DNA of 64,000 nucleotides, taken from NCBI RefSeq assembly GCF_018704125.1, contig NZ_JAGTIS010000001.1, positions 682,001 to 746,000 of the forward strand, given 5' to 3'. Positions within the stretch are counted from its first letter, which is position 1, and each line of letters opens with the position of its first letter. This document shows, in pieces, positions 17,932-26,636 of the stretch. The translations under genes were made by a program, and so were the position numbers. The DNA comes from Metapseudomonas boanensis. Its GTDB lineage: Bacteria; Pseudomonadota; Gammaproteobacteria; Pseudomonadales; Pseudomonadaceae. Below the pieces are notes generated by a model. It was not told the DNA's origin. It saw only the letters and a program-made list of their open reading frames with translations, and searched no databases.

Positions 17932-18831
17932 ATGAGTGAGCGCAAGGCGTTGCTGATCCTGCATGGCAAGCAGGCGATCAATGAAGAGGTGCGGGCCGCC
18001 GTGCAGCGACGACGCAAGGCAGGCTGGGGGCTGGCTGTGCGAGTGACCTGGGAGGCCGGCGATGCCCAGCGGTTGGTGAACGAGGCGCTGGCTGCCGGCT
18101 ACTCGACCCTGATCGCGGGTGGTGGTGATGGCCTGGTCAGGGAAGTAGCGGAGGCCATGGCGCTTGCCCGAGCCGATGCCAGCCTGGTGTTAATGCCCCT
18201 CGGCACTGCCAATGACTTTGCGCGTGCGGCAGGCGTGCCGCTGCTTCCGAACGAAGCGCTGGCAATGCTGGATGTGCAGGCGCGTCCCGTTGATCTGGGG
18301 GAAGCCGATGGCCACCTGTTCCTCAATATGGCCACTGGCGGTTTCGGCTCGAAGATCACCGCCAATACCCCGGAAGAGCTGAAAAAGGTGCTGGGTGGTG
18401 CAGCTTACCTGCTCACCGGATTGAGTCACTTTTCCGAAGTCCATTCTGCTTACGGTCGATTCCGCGGGCCGAATTTCAAGTGGAAAGGTGAGTTTCTTGC
18501 CCTGGGTATTGGCAATGGCCGCCAGGCCGGGGGCGGTCATGTGCTTTGCCCTCAGGCTGAAATCGATGACGGATTGCTTGATCTTTGCATCGTCCCCGCT
18601 CCTCAGGATGTTGTGGGCACTCTAGCGACGCTGCTCTCCGGTGGTGTGCTGGGACTCGAGTCCGTGTCCATCAGTGCGCGTTTGCCCTGGGTCGAAGTGG
18701 AGGCGCCTGAAGGTCTGGACATCAATCTCGATGGCGAGCCGTTGGAGAGTCGTGGTTTGCGATTCAGCGCACGCTCCGGTGCCGTGCGTATTCACCTGCC
18801 GCCAGACTCGCCTTTGCTCGGGGCCCGATGA
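17932..18831 (+). CDS. yegS: Lipid kinase YegS
   Basis: 299-residue diacylglycerol-kinase-like enzyme that uses ATP to phosphorylate lipids, with phosphatidylglycerol reported for E. coli YegS. The catalytic-domain motif AGGGDGLVREVAEAM is near residue 60 and PLGTANDFARA follows; the C-terminal beta domain contains LDINLDGEPLES. GGAG lies upstream of the ATG at 17932; a TTG one codon before is not preferred. It is preceded by a 209-bp AT-richer intergenic stretch that probably holds its promoter. Confidence 0.92.
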   Translation: MSERKALLILHGKQAINEEVRAAVQRRRKAGWGLAVRVTWEAGDAQRLVNEALAAGYSTLIAGGGDGLVREVAEAMALARADASLVLMPLGTANDFARAAGVPLLPNEALAMLDVQARPVDLGEADGHLFLNMATGGFGSKITANTPEELKKVLGGAAYLLTGLSHFSEVHSAYGRFRGPNFKWKGEFLALGIGNGRQAGGGHVLCPQAEIDDGLLDLCIVPAPQDVVGTLATLLSGGVLGLESVSISARLPWVEVEAPEGLDINLDGEPLESRGLRFSARSGAVRIHLPPDSPLLGAR

Positions 18832-18959
18832 ATGCCCTGGGCTGGTGTCAGGGTATTGGCTTTGGCATGACAGCGCGGTGCTGTAGGGCTTCAGTTTTTC
18901 CGGCTGCTGCCGATGACTTGCCATAGCTACCCGTACCCATCGCAGCAGAGGAGGTTTCA

Positions 18960-19883
18960 ATGGCCGGCATTCTCGACACCGTCGATCAACGCACTCAACT
19001 GGTGGGCGAGAACCGACTGGAAATTCTCATGTTCCGCCTCAGCGGCCGCCAGCTTTTCGCCATCAACGTGTTCAAGGTGCAGGAGGTGCTGCAGCTGCCG
19101 AAGATGACGCTGATTCCGCAGCGTCACCCGGTGGTTTGTGGTGTGGTCAACCTGCGCGGCCAGACGTTGCCGGTGATCGATCTTTCCCAGGCCATCGGCA
19201 TGCGCCCGCTGGTGCCGGATGAGCGCAGCACGATCATCGTCACCGAGTACAATCGTTCGGTGCAGGCATTCCTGGTCGGAGGGGTGGATCGAATCCTCAA
19301 CCTCAACTGGGAATCCATCATGCCGCCGCCGGGCGGAGCAGGGCGGCAGCATTATCTGACCGCCATCACCAAGGTCGACGAGCAGATCGTTGAAGTCATC
19401 GACGTCGAGAAGGTGCTGGCCGAAATCGTGCCCATGAGCACTCGCGTTTCCAACGAGCGCCTCGGCGAGCCGCTCCTGCAACAGGCCGTAGGCCGTGAGG
19501 TGCTGCTGGTGGACGACTCCAGTGTCGCCCTGACGCAGTTGCGGGAGACGCTTTCCCAACTGGGCATGCGCATGCACATGGCCAGCGATGGCTTGAAGGC
19601 CCTTAACCTGCTCAAGAAATGGGCCGACAGCGGCGAGGACATGACCGACAAGCTGCTGATGGTGTTCACCGATGCGGAAATGCCGGAAATGGACGGCTAT
19701 CGCCTGACCACGGAGATTCGCAACGACCCGCGCCTGCGCGACCTCTACGTGGTCATGCACACGTCCCTGTCCGGCAGCTTCAACGACGCCATGGTGAAGA
19801 AGGTCGGATGTGACAACTTCCTCTCGAAGTTCCAACCGGACCGCCTGGTGGACGTGGTGCTGGATCGCTTGCGCCGCGAGTAG
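18960..19883 (+). CDS. cheV: Chemotaxis coupling protein CheV
   Basis: 307-residue cytoplasmic scaffold linking chemoreceptors to CheA. The N-terminal CheW domain (about 20-155) contains LFAINVFKVQEVL and VVNLRGQTLPVIDL. The C-terminal response-regulator domain (about 180-305) has LLVDDSS, the phospho-acceptor in FTDAEMPEMDGY, and HTS. GAGGAGG lies just before the ATG. It stands outside any chemotaxis operon, as CheV genes often do in pseudomonads. Its stop codon lies within a REP-like sequence. Confidence 0.94.
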   Translation: MAGILDTVDQRTQLVGENRLEILMFRLSGRQLFAINVFKVQEVLQLPKMTLIPQRHPVVCGVVNLRGQTLPVIDLSQAIGMRPLVPDERSTIIVTEYNRSVQAFLVGGVDRILNLNWESIMPPPGGAGRQHYLTAITKVDEQIVEVIDVEKVLAEIVPMSTRVSNERLGEPLLQQAVGREVLLVDDSSVALTQLRETLSQLGMRMHMASDGLKALNLLKKWADSGEDMTDKLLMVFTDAEMPEMDGYRLTTEIRNDPRLRDLYVVMHTSLSGSFNDAMVKKVGCDNFLSKFQPDRLVDVVLDRLRRE

Positions 19884-19902
19884 GAGCGAGTTTGCTCGCG
19901 AA
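19880..19902 (+). repeat. REP-like palindromic sequence
   Basis: GTAGGAGCGAGTTTGCTCG followed by CGAA matches, from memory, the common extragenic palindrome of Pseudomonas (GCGAG/CTCGC stem, 19886-19899). It overlaps the stop codon of cheV. Only a single copy is seen here, so it is a REP singlet rather than a REPIN. Confidence 0.6.
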
Positions 19903-20021
19903 TGGATCGTGGGCCGGATCCGTCAACAAACTCGTATCGACAGCGTTTGAAAGGGTTGGACTGTGCACGCAGCTTCCGTATAACAGCTGTTTCGCTGTTT
20001 AGCCGAACAGGACGCTGGCCG

Positions 20022-20825
20022 ATGTTGCGACTCTCCGAGATCTATCGTTACCCCATGAAATCTGCCATCGGTGAAGCGCTGCAAAGCGCTCGTATCGATG
20101 CGCTGGGCCTGGCAGGCGACCGACGCTGGATGCTGGTGGATGCCGAGAATGGCCGTTTCCTCACCCAGCGGGCCTACCCGGTCATGTCGCAGCTGATGGC
20201 CCGCTGGAATGCCGCAGGCGGTCTGAGGCTAAGCGCAGAAGGCCTCGCGACCCTGGAAGTTGCTTTGCCGGATGCCGATGCGAATCTGCGTGGCGCTTTC
20301 GTCTGGGGCTCATCCATGCATGTGCCGGACGCTGGCGATGAGGCGGCGGAATGGCTCAGCGGCTTCCTCGGCAAGGCTTGTCGTCTGGTGCATGTGCCGG
20401 ATCACCGGGCACGAGACATTCCGGGAAGCCTCCTGCCAGAGGAGAAAGTGGGGTTCGCCGATGGCTTTCCGCTGCTGCTGATCGGCCAGGCTTCACTGGA
20501 TGATCTCAGTGAACGAGTAGGACGCCCGCTGGAGATGCTGCGCTTCCGACCGAACCTGGTGGTGGAGGGAAGCGCGCCTTATGCCGAAGACGGGTGGAAG
20601 CGTATTTGCATCGGTGGCATCGAATTCAGCGTGGCCAAGGGCTGCAGCCGATGCATCCTCACCACCATCGATCCGAAGACCGGGGAGCGAAGTGCAGACC
20701 GGGAACCGCTGACTACGCTCAAGACTTATCGCGAGCGTGAGGGGGAGGTGTACTTCGGGCAGAACCTGATCAACAGGGGTTCCGGGGTTCTCGACGTGGG
20801 GATGCAAGTTGAGGTGCTGGAATAG
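20022..20825 (+). CDS. MOSC domain protein with N-terminal beta-barrel
   Basis: 267 residues. The N-terminal MOSC_N barrel (about 1-120) has LSEIYRYPMKSAIG and LAGDRRWMLVD. The C-terminal MOSC domain has LRFRPNLVVEG and the conserved-cysteine segment KGCSRCILTTIDPKTG. Relatives (YcbX, mARC) are molybdenum-cofactor enzymes that reduce N-hydroxylated compounds, and this architecture matches YcbX without its ferredoxin domain. A molybdenum cofactor role fits the moa/moe genes 10 kb away only loosely. The ATG at 20022 is preferred because the domain begins there. Confidence 0.87.
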   Translation: MLRLSEIYRYPMKSAIGEALQSARIDALGLAGDRRWMLVDAENGRFLTQRAYPVMSQLMARWNAAGGLRLSAEGLATLEVALPDADANLRGAFVWGSSMHVPDAGDEAAEWLSGFLGKACRLVHVPDHRARDIPGSLLPEEKVGFADGFPLLLIGQASLDDLSERVGRPLEMLRFRPNLVVEGSAPYAEDGWKRICIGGIEFSVAKGCSRCILTTIDPKTGERSADREPLTTLKTYREREGEVYFGQNLINRGSGVLDVGMQVEVLE

Positions 20826-20839
20826 ATTCCAGCCCCTAA

Positions 20840-20869
20840 GAAGAAGGGCGCCATCCGGCGCCCTTCTTC
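20840..20869. terminator. Bidirectional terminator between MOSC gene and slt
   Basis: A perfect 13-bp stem (20840-20852 with 20857-20869, loop ATCC) sits between the two convergent genes, 5 bases from the slt stop. The stem ends are GAAGAA/TTCTTC rather than a pure T-run. Confidence 0.7.
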
Positions 20870-20874
20870 ATGTC

Positions 20875-22800
20875 TCACTGATCGTCAAAGTACCGCTCGT
20901 GCCAGTCCACCAGAGGCTGCGGCGCGTTGAGCTTGTGCCCATAGATCACCGAGTAGGACAGTACGTTCTGCACGTACTGCCGGGTTTCGTCGAATGGAAT
21001 GGTTTCCACCCAGACGTCGAACGACAGGTGGTTGGCCCCGCGCAGCCACTGGCGTACGCGACCAGGGCCGGCGTTGTAGGCGGCGGATGCCAGCACGCGG
21101 TTGCCGTTGAACTGGCCATGCACTTGGCTCAGGTAGGCGGCACCCAGCTGAATGTTCACGTCGGGGTTGAACGCCTGTTTCGGCGAGCCCAGGGGAATAC
21201 CGAACTTGCGCGCGGTTTCCTTGGCCGTGGCAGGCATCAGTTGCATCAGGCCCATGGCGCCGACTCCTGAGCGCGCATCGGCCATGAAGGCGCTTTCCTG
21301 ACGGGTGATCGCGAAGACCCAGCTGGAGTGGAGGCCGCGGACCTTGGCTTGCTGGGTGAGAGCGGAGCGGTGTGCCATCGGGAAGCGGATATCCAGGTCG
21401 TCCCAGTACTGCGCCTGGCTGATGGTGCGAATAGCCGGGAAGTACCACTGCATGTCGTAGGCCAGTTTTGCTTGCGCCACCAGTTCGTCGCGGTTGAACA
21501 GGCGACTGACGTGGTACCACTCGCGGCGGCCGTCGACGATCTGACCGCGAGCATGGAACTCAAGGGCGCGGCGTATGCCTGCAGTGTTGCGAACCTTCTG
21601 CACGACCTTGGGGTCGAGCGCCAGCGGCTTGTTATTGAGCTGGTATGGCGCCTGGATGCGGTCAGCGGCGAGGAAACCGTAGAAATCGCGCTCGCGGGCC
21701 ACCGGCTGGTATAGCGGGACTGGCTGCTGGCTCTGGGGCTGGGCCAGTTGCAGGCTGCGAGCCTGCCAGTAGCGCCAGCGGTTGGTCTTGGACAATTCCT
21801 CGGGCATGCGCTGGGTCAGCTGGTAGGCGTCCTGCCATTGGCCCAGGCGCAGCATCAAGCGGGCACGCCACTCACTGACGGTGTTGTCGCGCAGTTCGGG
21901 GTCGTACTGGGCCATCACCTTTAGGGCGCGGGAGTCGAAGCGTTTGGCGAGTGTCAGTCCGACTTCGCGGGCGATGGCCACCTTTTCCTCCTTGGAGAAG
22001 GGTAGGCGGGCGGAATAGGTTTCCAGCAGGTCCAGGGCCTTTTCCGGATCCTGGCGGGCCAGACGACGCAGACCGAGACCGACAACGTCCGCCATATGCC
22101 GGTCAGCAGGGACGAATCGCCCAGGTTGGGTGAGCATCAGCGGTTTCTGTGCGACTTCCACCAGCAGTTTGCCCTGCGTGCCCAAGCGGGGCATGGTCTT
22201 CACCAGGTGACTGGCCAGGCCATAGTTGCGAGCCTCGGCGGCCAGCTTCGCCCGTTTCCAGCGCATTTCCTCGGTCAGCTGGCCGGTCGCGCTCCACATG
22301 CCGAACAGCACGTCACAGGCCTCAGGCTGCGACTTGCCCACCAGCCAGAGCTTCTGCGCAGTGGCGCTGCCTTCGGCTTTCATGCCGTGCTTGAGCTGGT
22401 ATTGGCCGTACAGGCAGTCCAATTCGGTGAAATTGAGCTTGGGGTCGTAGTAATTGACGAACGTCTGCCAATCGCCGCGTTCAGCCTGCCAGCGCAGCCA
22501 GCGCAGCTTCATCCATCCGGACTGGGGCAGGTCGCCGTGTTCGGCCAGGAACTTCTCGATCTCATCATTGCTTGCCCATTTCAGACGGGCGGTCAGCTCG
22601 TCATAGGCGAGGTAGGGCTCCAATGGATAGTCGCGCAGGGCATTGGCGTAACGCTGGTAGGGGCCTGAGTCTCCTTTGGCGAGCGCACGCTTGGCTTCGT
22701 CATACATCAGGCGCTGTTGCGCGAGAGATGCTGACGCAGCCTCCAGGCTGATAGTGGAGAGAAGCAAGCAGGAAAACAGGCTGAGCAGACGACCGCGCAT
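20875..22800 (-). CDS. slt: Soluble lytic murein transglycosylase
   Basis: 641-residue periplasmic enzyme that cleaves peptidoglycan between MurNAc and GlcNAc, forming 1,6-anhydro-MurNAc. The signal peptide spans residues 1-25. A long alpha-superhelical U-domain follows, and the C-terminal goose-lysozyme-like domain contains ITRQESAFMADARSGVGAMG with the catalytic Glu, then LMQLMPATAKETA and SAAYNAGPGRVRQW. The length matches Slt70. The start at 22800 is chosen because the signal peptide begins there; the upstream extension is not supported. Confidence 0.93.
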   Translation of the reverse strand: MRGRLLSLFSCLLLSTISLEAASASLAQQRLMYDEAKRALAKGDSGPYQRYANALRDYPLEPYLAYDELTARLKWASNDEIEKFLAEHGDLPQSGWMKLRWLRWQAERGDWQTFVNYYDPKLNFTELDCLYGQYQLKHGMKAEGSATAQKLWLVGKSQPEACDVLFGMWSATGQLTEEMRWKRAKLAAEARNYGLASHLVKTMPRLGTQGKLLVEVAQKPLMLTQPGRFVPADRHMADVVGLGLRRLARQDPEKALDLLETYSARLPFSKEEKVAIAREVGLTLAKRFDSRALKVMAQYDPELRDNTVSEWRARLMLRLGQWQDAYQLTQRMPEELSKTNRWRYWQARSLQLAQPQSQQPVPLYQPVARERDFYGFLAADRIQAPYQLNNKPLALDPKVVQKVRNTAGIRRALEFHARGQIVDGRREWYHVSRLFNRDELVAQAKLAYDMQWYFPAIRTISQAQYWDDLDIRFPMAHRSALTQQAKVRGLHSSWVFAITRQESAFMADARSGVGAMGLMQLMPATAKETARKFGIPLGSPKQAFNPDVNIQLGAAYLSQVHGQFNGNRVLASAAYNAGPGRVRQWLRGANHLSFDVWVETIPFDETRQYVQNVLSYSVIYGHKLNAPQPLVDWHERYFDDQ

Positions 22801-22978
22801 GACACTTCCGGGTAGTTGAATCGTTGTGAATGCCTGTTTCCAAGCACCTGATGTGACTAGCTTAGCTGTTAGCCAGAAGTGGTGAAAGCATCGTGCCAGC
22901 GCACAGTGGTGACGAAAAATGCAGGCGAGCAGCCGCCGCAAGTCAGGTAGAATGCGCCCCCTGATTCAGGAGGCCCTC

Positions 22979-24889
22979 ATGACGTTGCTCAAGTTCACCG
23001 ATGTATCCCTCGCCTACGGCGCCATGCCGCTGCTGGACCATGTGTCCTGGCAGATTGCCCGTGGCGAGCGGGTCTGCATCATCGGGCGCAATGGTACGGG
23101 GAAATCCAGCCTGCTGCGCCTGGTCAAGGGCGACCAGTTTGCCGATGACGGCGAGATCTGGCGCGCGCCAGGGCTGAAGATTGGCGAGTTGCCCCAGGAA
23201 TTGCCGCGTGCCGACGAACGCACGGTTTTCGATGTGGTCGCCGAAGGGCTGGCCGGGGTTGGCGCCCTGCTGGCCGAGTATCACCACCTGAGCCAGAACA
23301 TCCACACCGATGCCGACCTGGCCAAGCTCACCCATGTCCAGCAGGAGCTGGAAGCGCGTGACGGCTGGAGACTCCAGCAATTGGTGGACAGCACCTTGAG
23401 CCGCCTGCAGCTGCCGGCAGACAAGACCCTGGCCGAACTGTCCGGTGGCTGGCGTCGTCGTGTGTTGCTGGCCCAGGCCCTGGTTGCCGAGCCTGACCTG
23501 CTGTTGCTGGACGAGCCGACCAACCATCTGGACATCGGTGCCATTGCCTGGCTGGAGGAGGCCTTGCTGGGCTTCAGCGGCGCCGTGTTGTTCATCACGC
23601 ACGACCGCTCCTTCCTGCAGAACCTGGCGACCCGCATCCTCGAGCTGGATCGCGGCCACCTGATCGACTGGAACGGCGACTACGCCAGCTTCCTGGTGCA
23701 CAAGGAGCAGCAGCTGGCGGCAGAGGAAACGGCCAACGCCCTGTTCGACAAGCGTCTGGCCCAGGAAGAAGTCTGGATTCGCCAGGGCATCAAGGCACGC
23801 CGTACCCGTAACGAAGGGCGCGTGCGGGCGCTCAAGGCGATGCGCGCCGAGCGTTCGGAGCGACGCGAGCGTCAAGGTAAGGCCAGCATCCAGCTGGAAG
23901 CAGCGGACAAATCGGGCAAACAGGTGATGGTTGTTGAGAACGTCACCTTCGCCCATCCTGGCGGCGAGCCACTGATCCGTGACTTCTCCATGGTCTTGCA
24001 GCGCTCGGACCGGATTGGCCTGCTGGGTGCCAATGGTACCGGCAAGACAACGCTGCTCAAGCTGCTGCTGGGTGATCTGCAGCCCACCAGCGGCAAGGTC
24101 GAAGTCGGTACCCGCCTGGAAGTCGCGTATTTCGACCAGCTGCGCCACCAGCTCGAGCTCGAGAAGACCGTGATCGACAACCTCGCTGAGGGCCGTGAGT
24201 TCATCACCATCGATGGCCAGAATCGTCACGTACTGAGCTATCTCGGCGACTTCCTGTTCAGCCCTCAGCGGGCGCGCACACCGGTCAAGGCGCTCTCTGG
24301 TGGCGAGCGGGCGCGACTGCTCCTGGCCAAGCTGTTCAGCAAACCGGCAAACCTGCTGGTACTGGACGAACCGACCAACGACCTCGACGTGGAAACCCTG
24401 GAGCTGCTGGAGGAAGTGTTGTTGAGCTTCCCGGGCACCGTGCTGATGGTCAGCCACGACCGGGCTTTCCTCGACAACGTCGTCACCAGCACGCTGGTGT
24501 TCGAAGGTCAGGGGCGCGTCCGTGAGTACGTCGGTGGTTACCAGGACTGGCTGCGCCAGGGTGGCTCGCCGCGTCTGCTCGGCGTAGGGGAGTCTCGCGA
24601 GACCAGGGCAGCAGCACCGAAAGCAGCTGAGACTGCTCCGGTAACAGCGGCACCAGTCGAGATGGCCAAGAAAAAGCTGAGCTACAAGTTGCAGCGGGAG
24701 CTTGAGGCCATCCCGGGGCAGATCGAGGCCCTGGAGGAAGAGCAGGTGGGGTTGCAGGAGCAGATCTCCGATCCGGCCTTCTACCAGCGTCCGGCCGAAC
24801 AGACGCACCAGGTGCTGGAGCGCTTGGATACCCTGCAAAAGGAACTGGATCAGCTGATCGAGCGTTGGGCTGAACTGGAAGACAGCTAA
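22979..24889 (+). CDS. uup: ABC-F ATPase Uup
   Basis: 636-residue soluble ABC-F protein with two ATPase domains and no membrane part. Walker A motifs are GRNGTGKSS and GANGTGKTT; signatures are LSGGW and LSGGE; both Walker B regions read LDEPTN. The charged C-terminal coiled coil (after about residue 560) distinguishes Uup from EttA. Uup-type proteins act on ribosomes or on branched DNA. AGGAGG lies 5 bases before the ATG at 22979. It is followed closely by a conserved hypothetical gene, probably co-transcribed. Confidence 0.9.
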   Translation: MTLLKFTDVSLAYGAMPLLDHVSWQIARGERVCIIGRNGTGKSSLLRLVKGDQFADDGEIWRAPGLKIGELPQELPRADERTVFDVVAEGLAGVGALLAEYHHLSQNIHTDADLAKLTHVQQELEARDGWRLQQLVDSTLSRLQLPADKTLAELSGGWRRRVLLAQALVAEPDLLLLDEPTNHLDIGAIAWLEEALLGFSGAVLFITHDRSFLQNLATRILELDRGHLIDWNGDYASFLVHKEQQLAAEETANALFDKRLAQEEVWIRQGIKARRTRNEGRVRALKAMRAERSERRERQGKASIQLEAADKSGKQVMVVENVTFAHPGGEPLIRDFSMVLQRSDRIGLLGANGTGKTTLLKLLLGDLQPTSGKVEVGTRLEVAYFDQLRHQLELEKTVIDNLAEGREFITIDGQNRHVLSYLGDFLFSPQRARTPVKALSGGERARLLLAKLFSKPANLLVLDEPTNDLDVETLELLEEVLLSFPGTVLMVSHDRAFLDNVVTSTLVFEGQGRVREYVGGYQDWLRQGGSPRLLGVGESRETRAAAPKAAETAPVTAAPVEMAKKKLSYKLQRELEAIPGQIEALEEEQVGLQEQISDPAFYQRPAEQTHQVLERLDTLQKELDQLIERWAELEDS

Positions 24890-24909
24890 GGGATTGGGGC
24901 GCAGCGCCT

Positions 24910-25596
24910 ATGACCATCGAATACCAAATCAGCCTGGATGAACTGCACGAGTTCAACTATCGCATTGAGCTCGAGCGTGGTTACGACCTTGCGCAGGCAG
25001 AAAGGGCGCCCAAATGGACGCGGCTGGAACACCACCAGTGCAGCAATTGTCCATTGAGCCAGACTGTGCACAGCCACTGCCCGGCGGCAGTCGACCTGCA
25101 TCGTGTAATCGAGGACTTCCAGGGGTTGCCTGCGTTCAAGAAAGCGCAGGTCCGCGTACTTACGCCGGAGCGCGAATACGTCAAAGTGGTGGGGCTGGAG
25201 GAGGGCTTGCGAGCCCTGCTGGGTGTGATCATGGCGACCAGCGCCTGTCCGGTATTGGGCAGGCTGAGGCCAATGGCGCATCAGCACCTGCCTTTTGCCA
25301 GTAACCAGGAGTTCATCCTGCGCGCTGTTTCGCTTTACCTCGCGCGGCAATACTTCAACTTCCGTGAAGGGCGCCATGCGGATTGGGAGCTGAAGGGGCT
25401 GGTGCGTCTGTTCCAGCAACTCCAGTTGGTCAATCAGGCGTTCTGGCAGCGGATCCACGATACCTGTGAAGGGGACTCCAACCTCAAGGCATTCCTGACG
25501 TTCTTCTCGATGGCGTCGAGCATGACCTACTCGCTGGAGACCCAGTTGCAGAAGATCCGGCCGTTGGTGATGAGCGCCGGCGAAGGCTTCGAGTAA
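24910..25596 (+). CDS. Conserved hypothetical protein with Cys/His cluster
   Basis: 228 residues, cytoplasmic, no signal or membrane segment. I do not recognise a named family. A compact cluster CSNCPLSQTVHSHC (residues 44-57) could bind zinc or an iron-sulfur centre. The rest looks mostly helical (FFSMASSMTYSLETQLQKI). It begins 20 bases after the uup stop, so it is probably in the same transcript. From memory it corresponds to an uncharacterised gene at the same place in P. aeruginosa. Confidence 0.8.
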   Translation: MTIEYQISLDELHEFNYRIELERGYDLAQAERAPKWTRLEHHQCSNCPLSQTVHSHCPAAVDLHRVIEDFQGLPAFKKAQVRVLTPEREYVKVVGLEEGLRALLGVIMATSACPVLGRLRPMAHQHLPFASNQEFILRAVSLYLARQYFNFREGRHADWELKGLVRLFQQLQLVNQAFWQRIHDTCEGDSNLKAFLTFFSMASSMTYSLETQLQKIRPLVMSAGEGFE

Positions 25597-25624
25597 AGCC
25601 TGCGCCGATGCGTTTCGGACGGAA

Positions 25625-26065
25625 TCAGGCGGGCTTCTTCAGTCGTACCGCGAGCACGTCGCAAGGCGCGCCGTGAAGCACGTCGTTCGCAGTGGAACCC
25701 AGTAGCAACGCCAGGCCGTGCCGGCCGTGGCTACCGACGACGATCAGGTCGCAGCCCTGTTCTTCGGCGAGTCGATGGATCTCCTGGCGCGGCTGGCCAT
25801 AAGCCAAGTGGCGCTGGTCGGCAAGCAGTTCGGGGTAGCTGCCAGCGAAGGTGTTCAGCCTTTCTCTCGCCTGGTCGAACTGCTGCTGCTGGAGCATCGA
25901 CAGGTCCATGGGGACGTCGCCGCCGAAGGCCATGGCCATCGGTTCGACGATATGCACCAGCGACAGCTTGGCGTTGCTGGCTTGGGCCAGCGCTTGGGCA
26001 CGGCGTACCACGGGGTGGCATTCATCGGTCAAGTCGACGGCGACCAATATGTGCTGGTAGGGCAT
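25625..26065 (-). CDS. Universal stress protein UspA family
   Basis: 146-residue single-domain Usp. The N-terminus PYQHILVAVDLTDECHPVV and the ATP-binding motif GSHGRHGLALLLGSTANDVL near the C-terminus are typical of ATP-binding family members. These are cytoplasmic dimers induced by stress or anaerobiosis. AAGGAGG precedes the ATG at 26065, which is preferred over an ATG 11 codons upstream. It is convergent with the preceding gene and divergent from the next. Confidence 0.93.
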   Translation of the reverse strand: MPYQHILVAVDLTDECHPVVRRAQALAQASNAKLSLVHIVEPMAMAFGGDVPMDLSMLQQQQFDQARERLNTFAGSYPELLADQRHLAYGQPRQEIHRLAEEQGCDLIVVGSHGRHGLALLLGSTANDVLHGAPCDVLAVRLKKPA

Positions 26066-26151
26066 GGATGACTCCTCCTTAAGGTGCTGCATGATCACAA
26101 GTATGGCTGCCTGGAACGTTTAACACAGGCTTTTACGTAGGGATAACTGTT

Positions 26152-26586
26152 ATGACCTTCTGGATTGTCCTGTTGCTCCTGCTGGCGGTGCTTAGCCCGC
26201 TGGTTTGGCTGCTGCCATCCAAGCGCTTGCGTGGGCGCATGGAGCTGCGCCTGGAGGCTCGTCGCATGGGGCTTGCGATGCAGTTGTCGCGCCAGGAGTG
26301 GCCGCATTGGTTGAAAGAGGAGCCGCCAGGGTCCTGTGCCCAATACCACCGTGCACGGCTGCGCGGGCGTGACAGTTGGTGCTATTGGCAGGATGGGCCA
26401 GGAGCCTGGGTCAATCAGTGGCGCGAGCCCTGCGTCGATGCGCGGCTGCTGGCGCATCTGGCGGGGTTGCCAGCGGATGTCTACAAAGTCGAGGCCAGCG
26501 CGCAGATGATCGCCCTGTGGTGGGGGGAGCGGGGTACCGTCGAAAACCTGCAGCAGATCGCCGAAGCGCTCAAGGCGCTGGCCTGA
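26152..26586 (+). CDS. Membrane-anchored hypothetical protein
   Basis: 144 residues. A single N-terminal membrane segment (about 3-22, FWIVLLLLLAVLSPLVWLL) is followed by a basic cytoplasmic stretch and a soluble domain rich in Trp (WPHWLKEE, WCYWQDGPGAWVNQW). I do not recognise the family. It is convergent with the next gene. Confidence 0.72.
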   Translation: MTFWIVLLLLLAVLSPLVWLLPSKRLRGRMELRLEARRMGLAMQLSRQEWPHWLKEEPPGSCAQYHRARLRGRDSWCYWQDGPGAWVNQWREPCVDARLLAHLAGLPADVYKVEASAQMIALWWGERGTVENLQQIAEALKALA

Positions 26587-26636
26587 GATGCAGGCGCGGC
26601 AAGCGGGAGGGGCTCATCGCGCTGGTACTGTATGGC

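Noticed and set aside
22943-24838. 631-codon open frame antisense to uup
   Set aside because: Shadow of the well-identified ABC-F gene; composition rich in Gln, Leu and Val as expected for antisense of a GC-rich gene.
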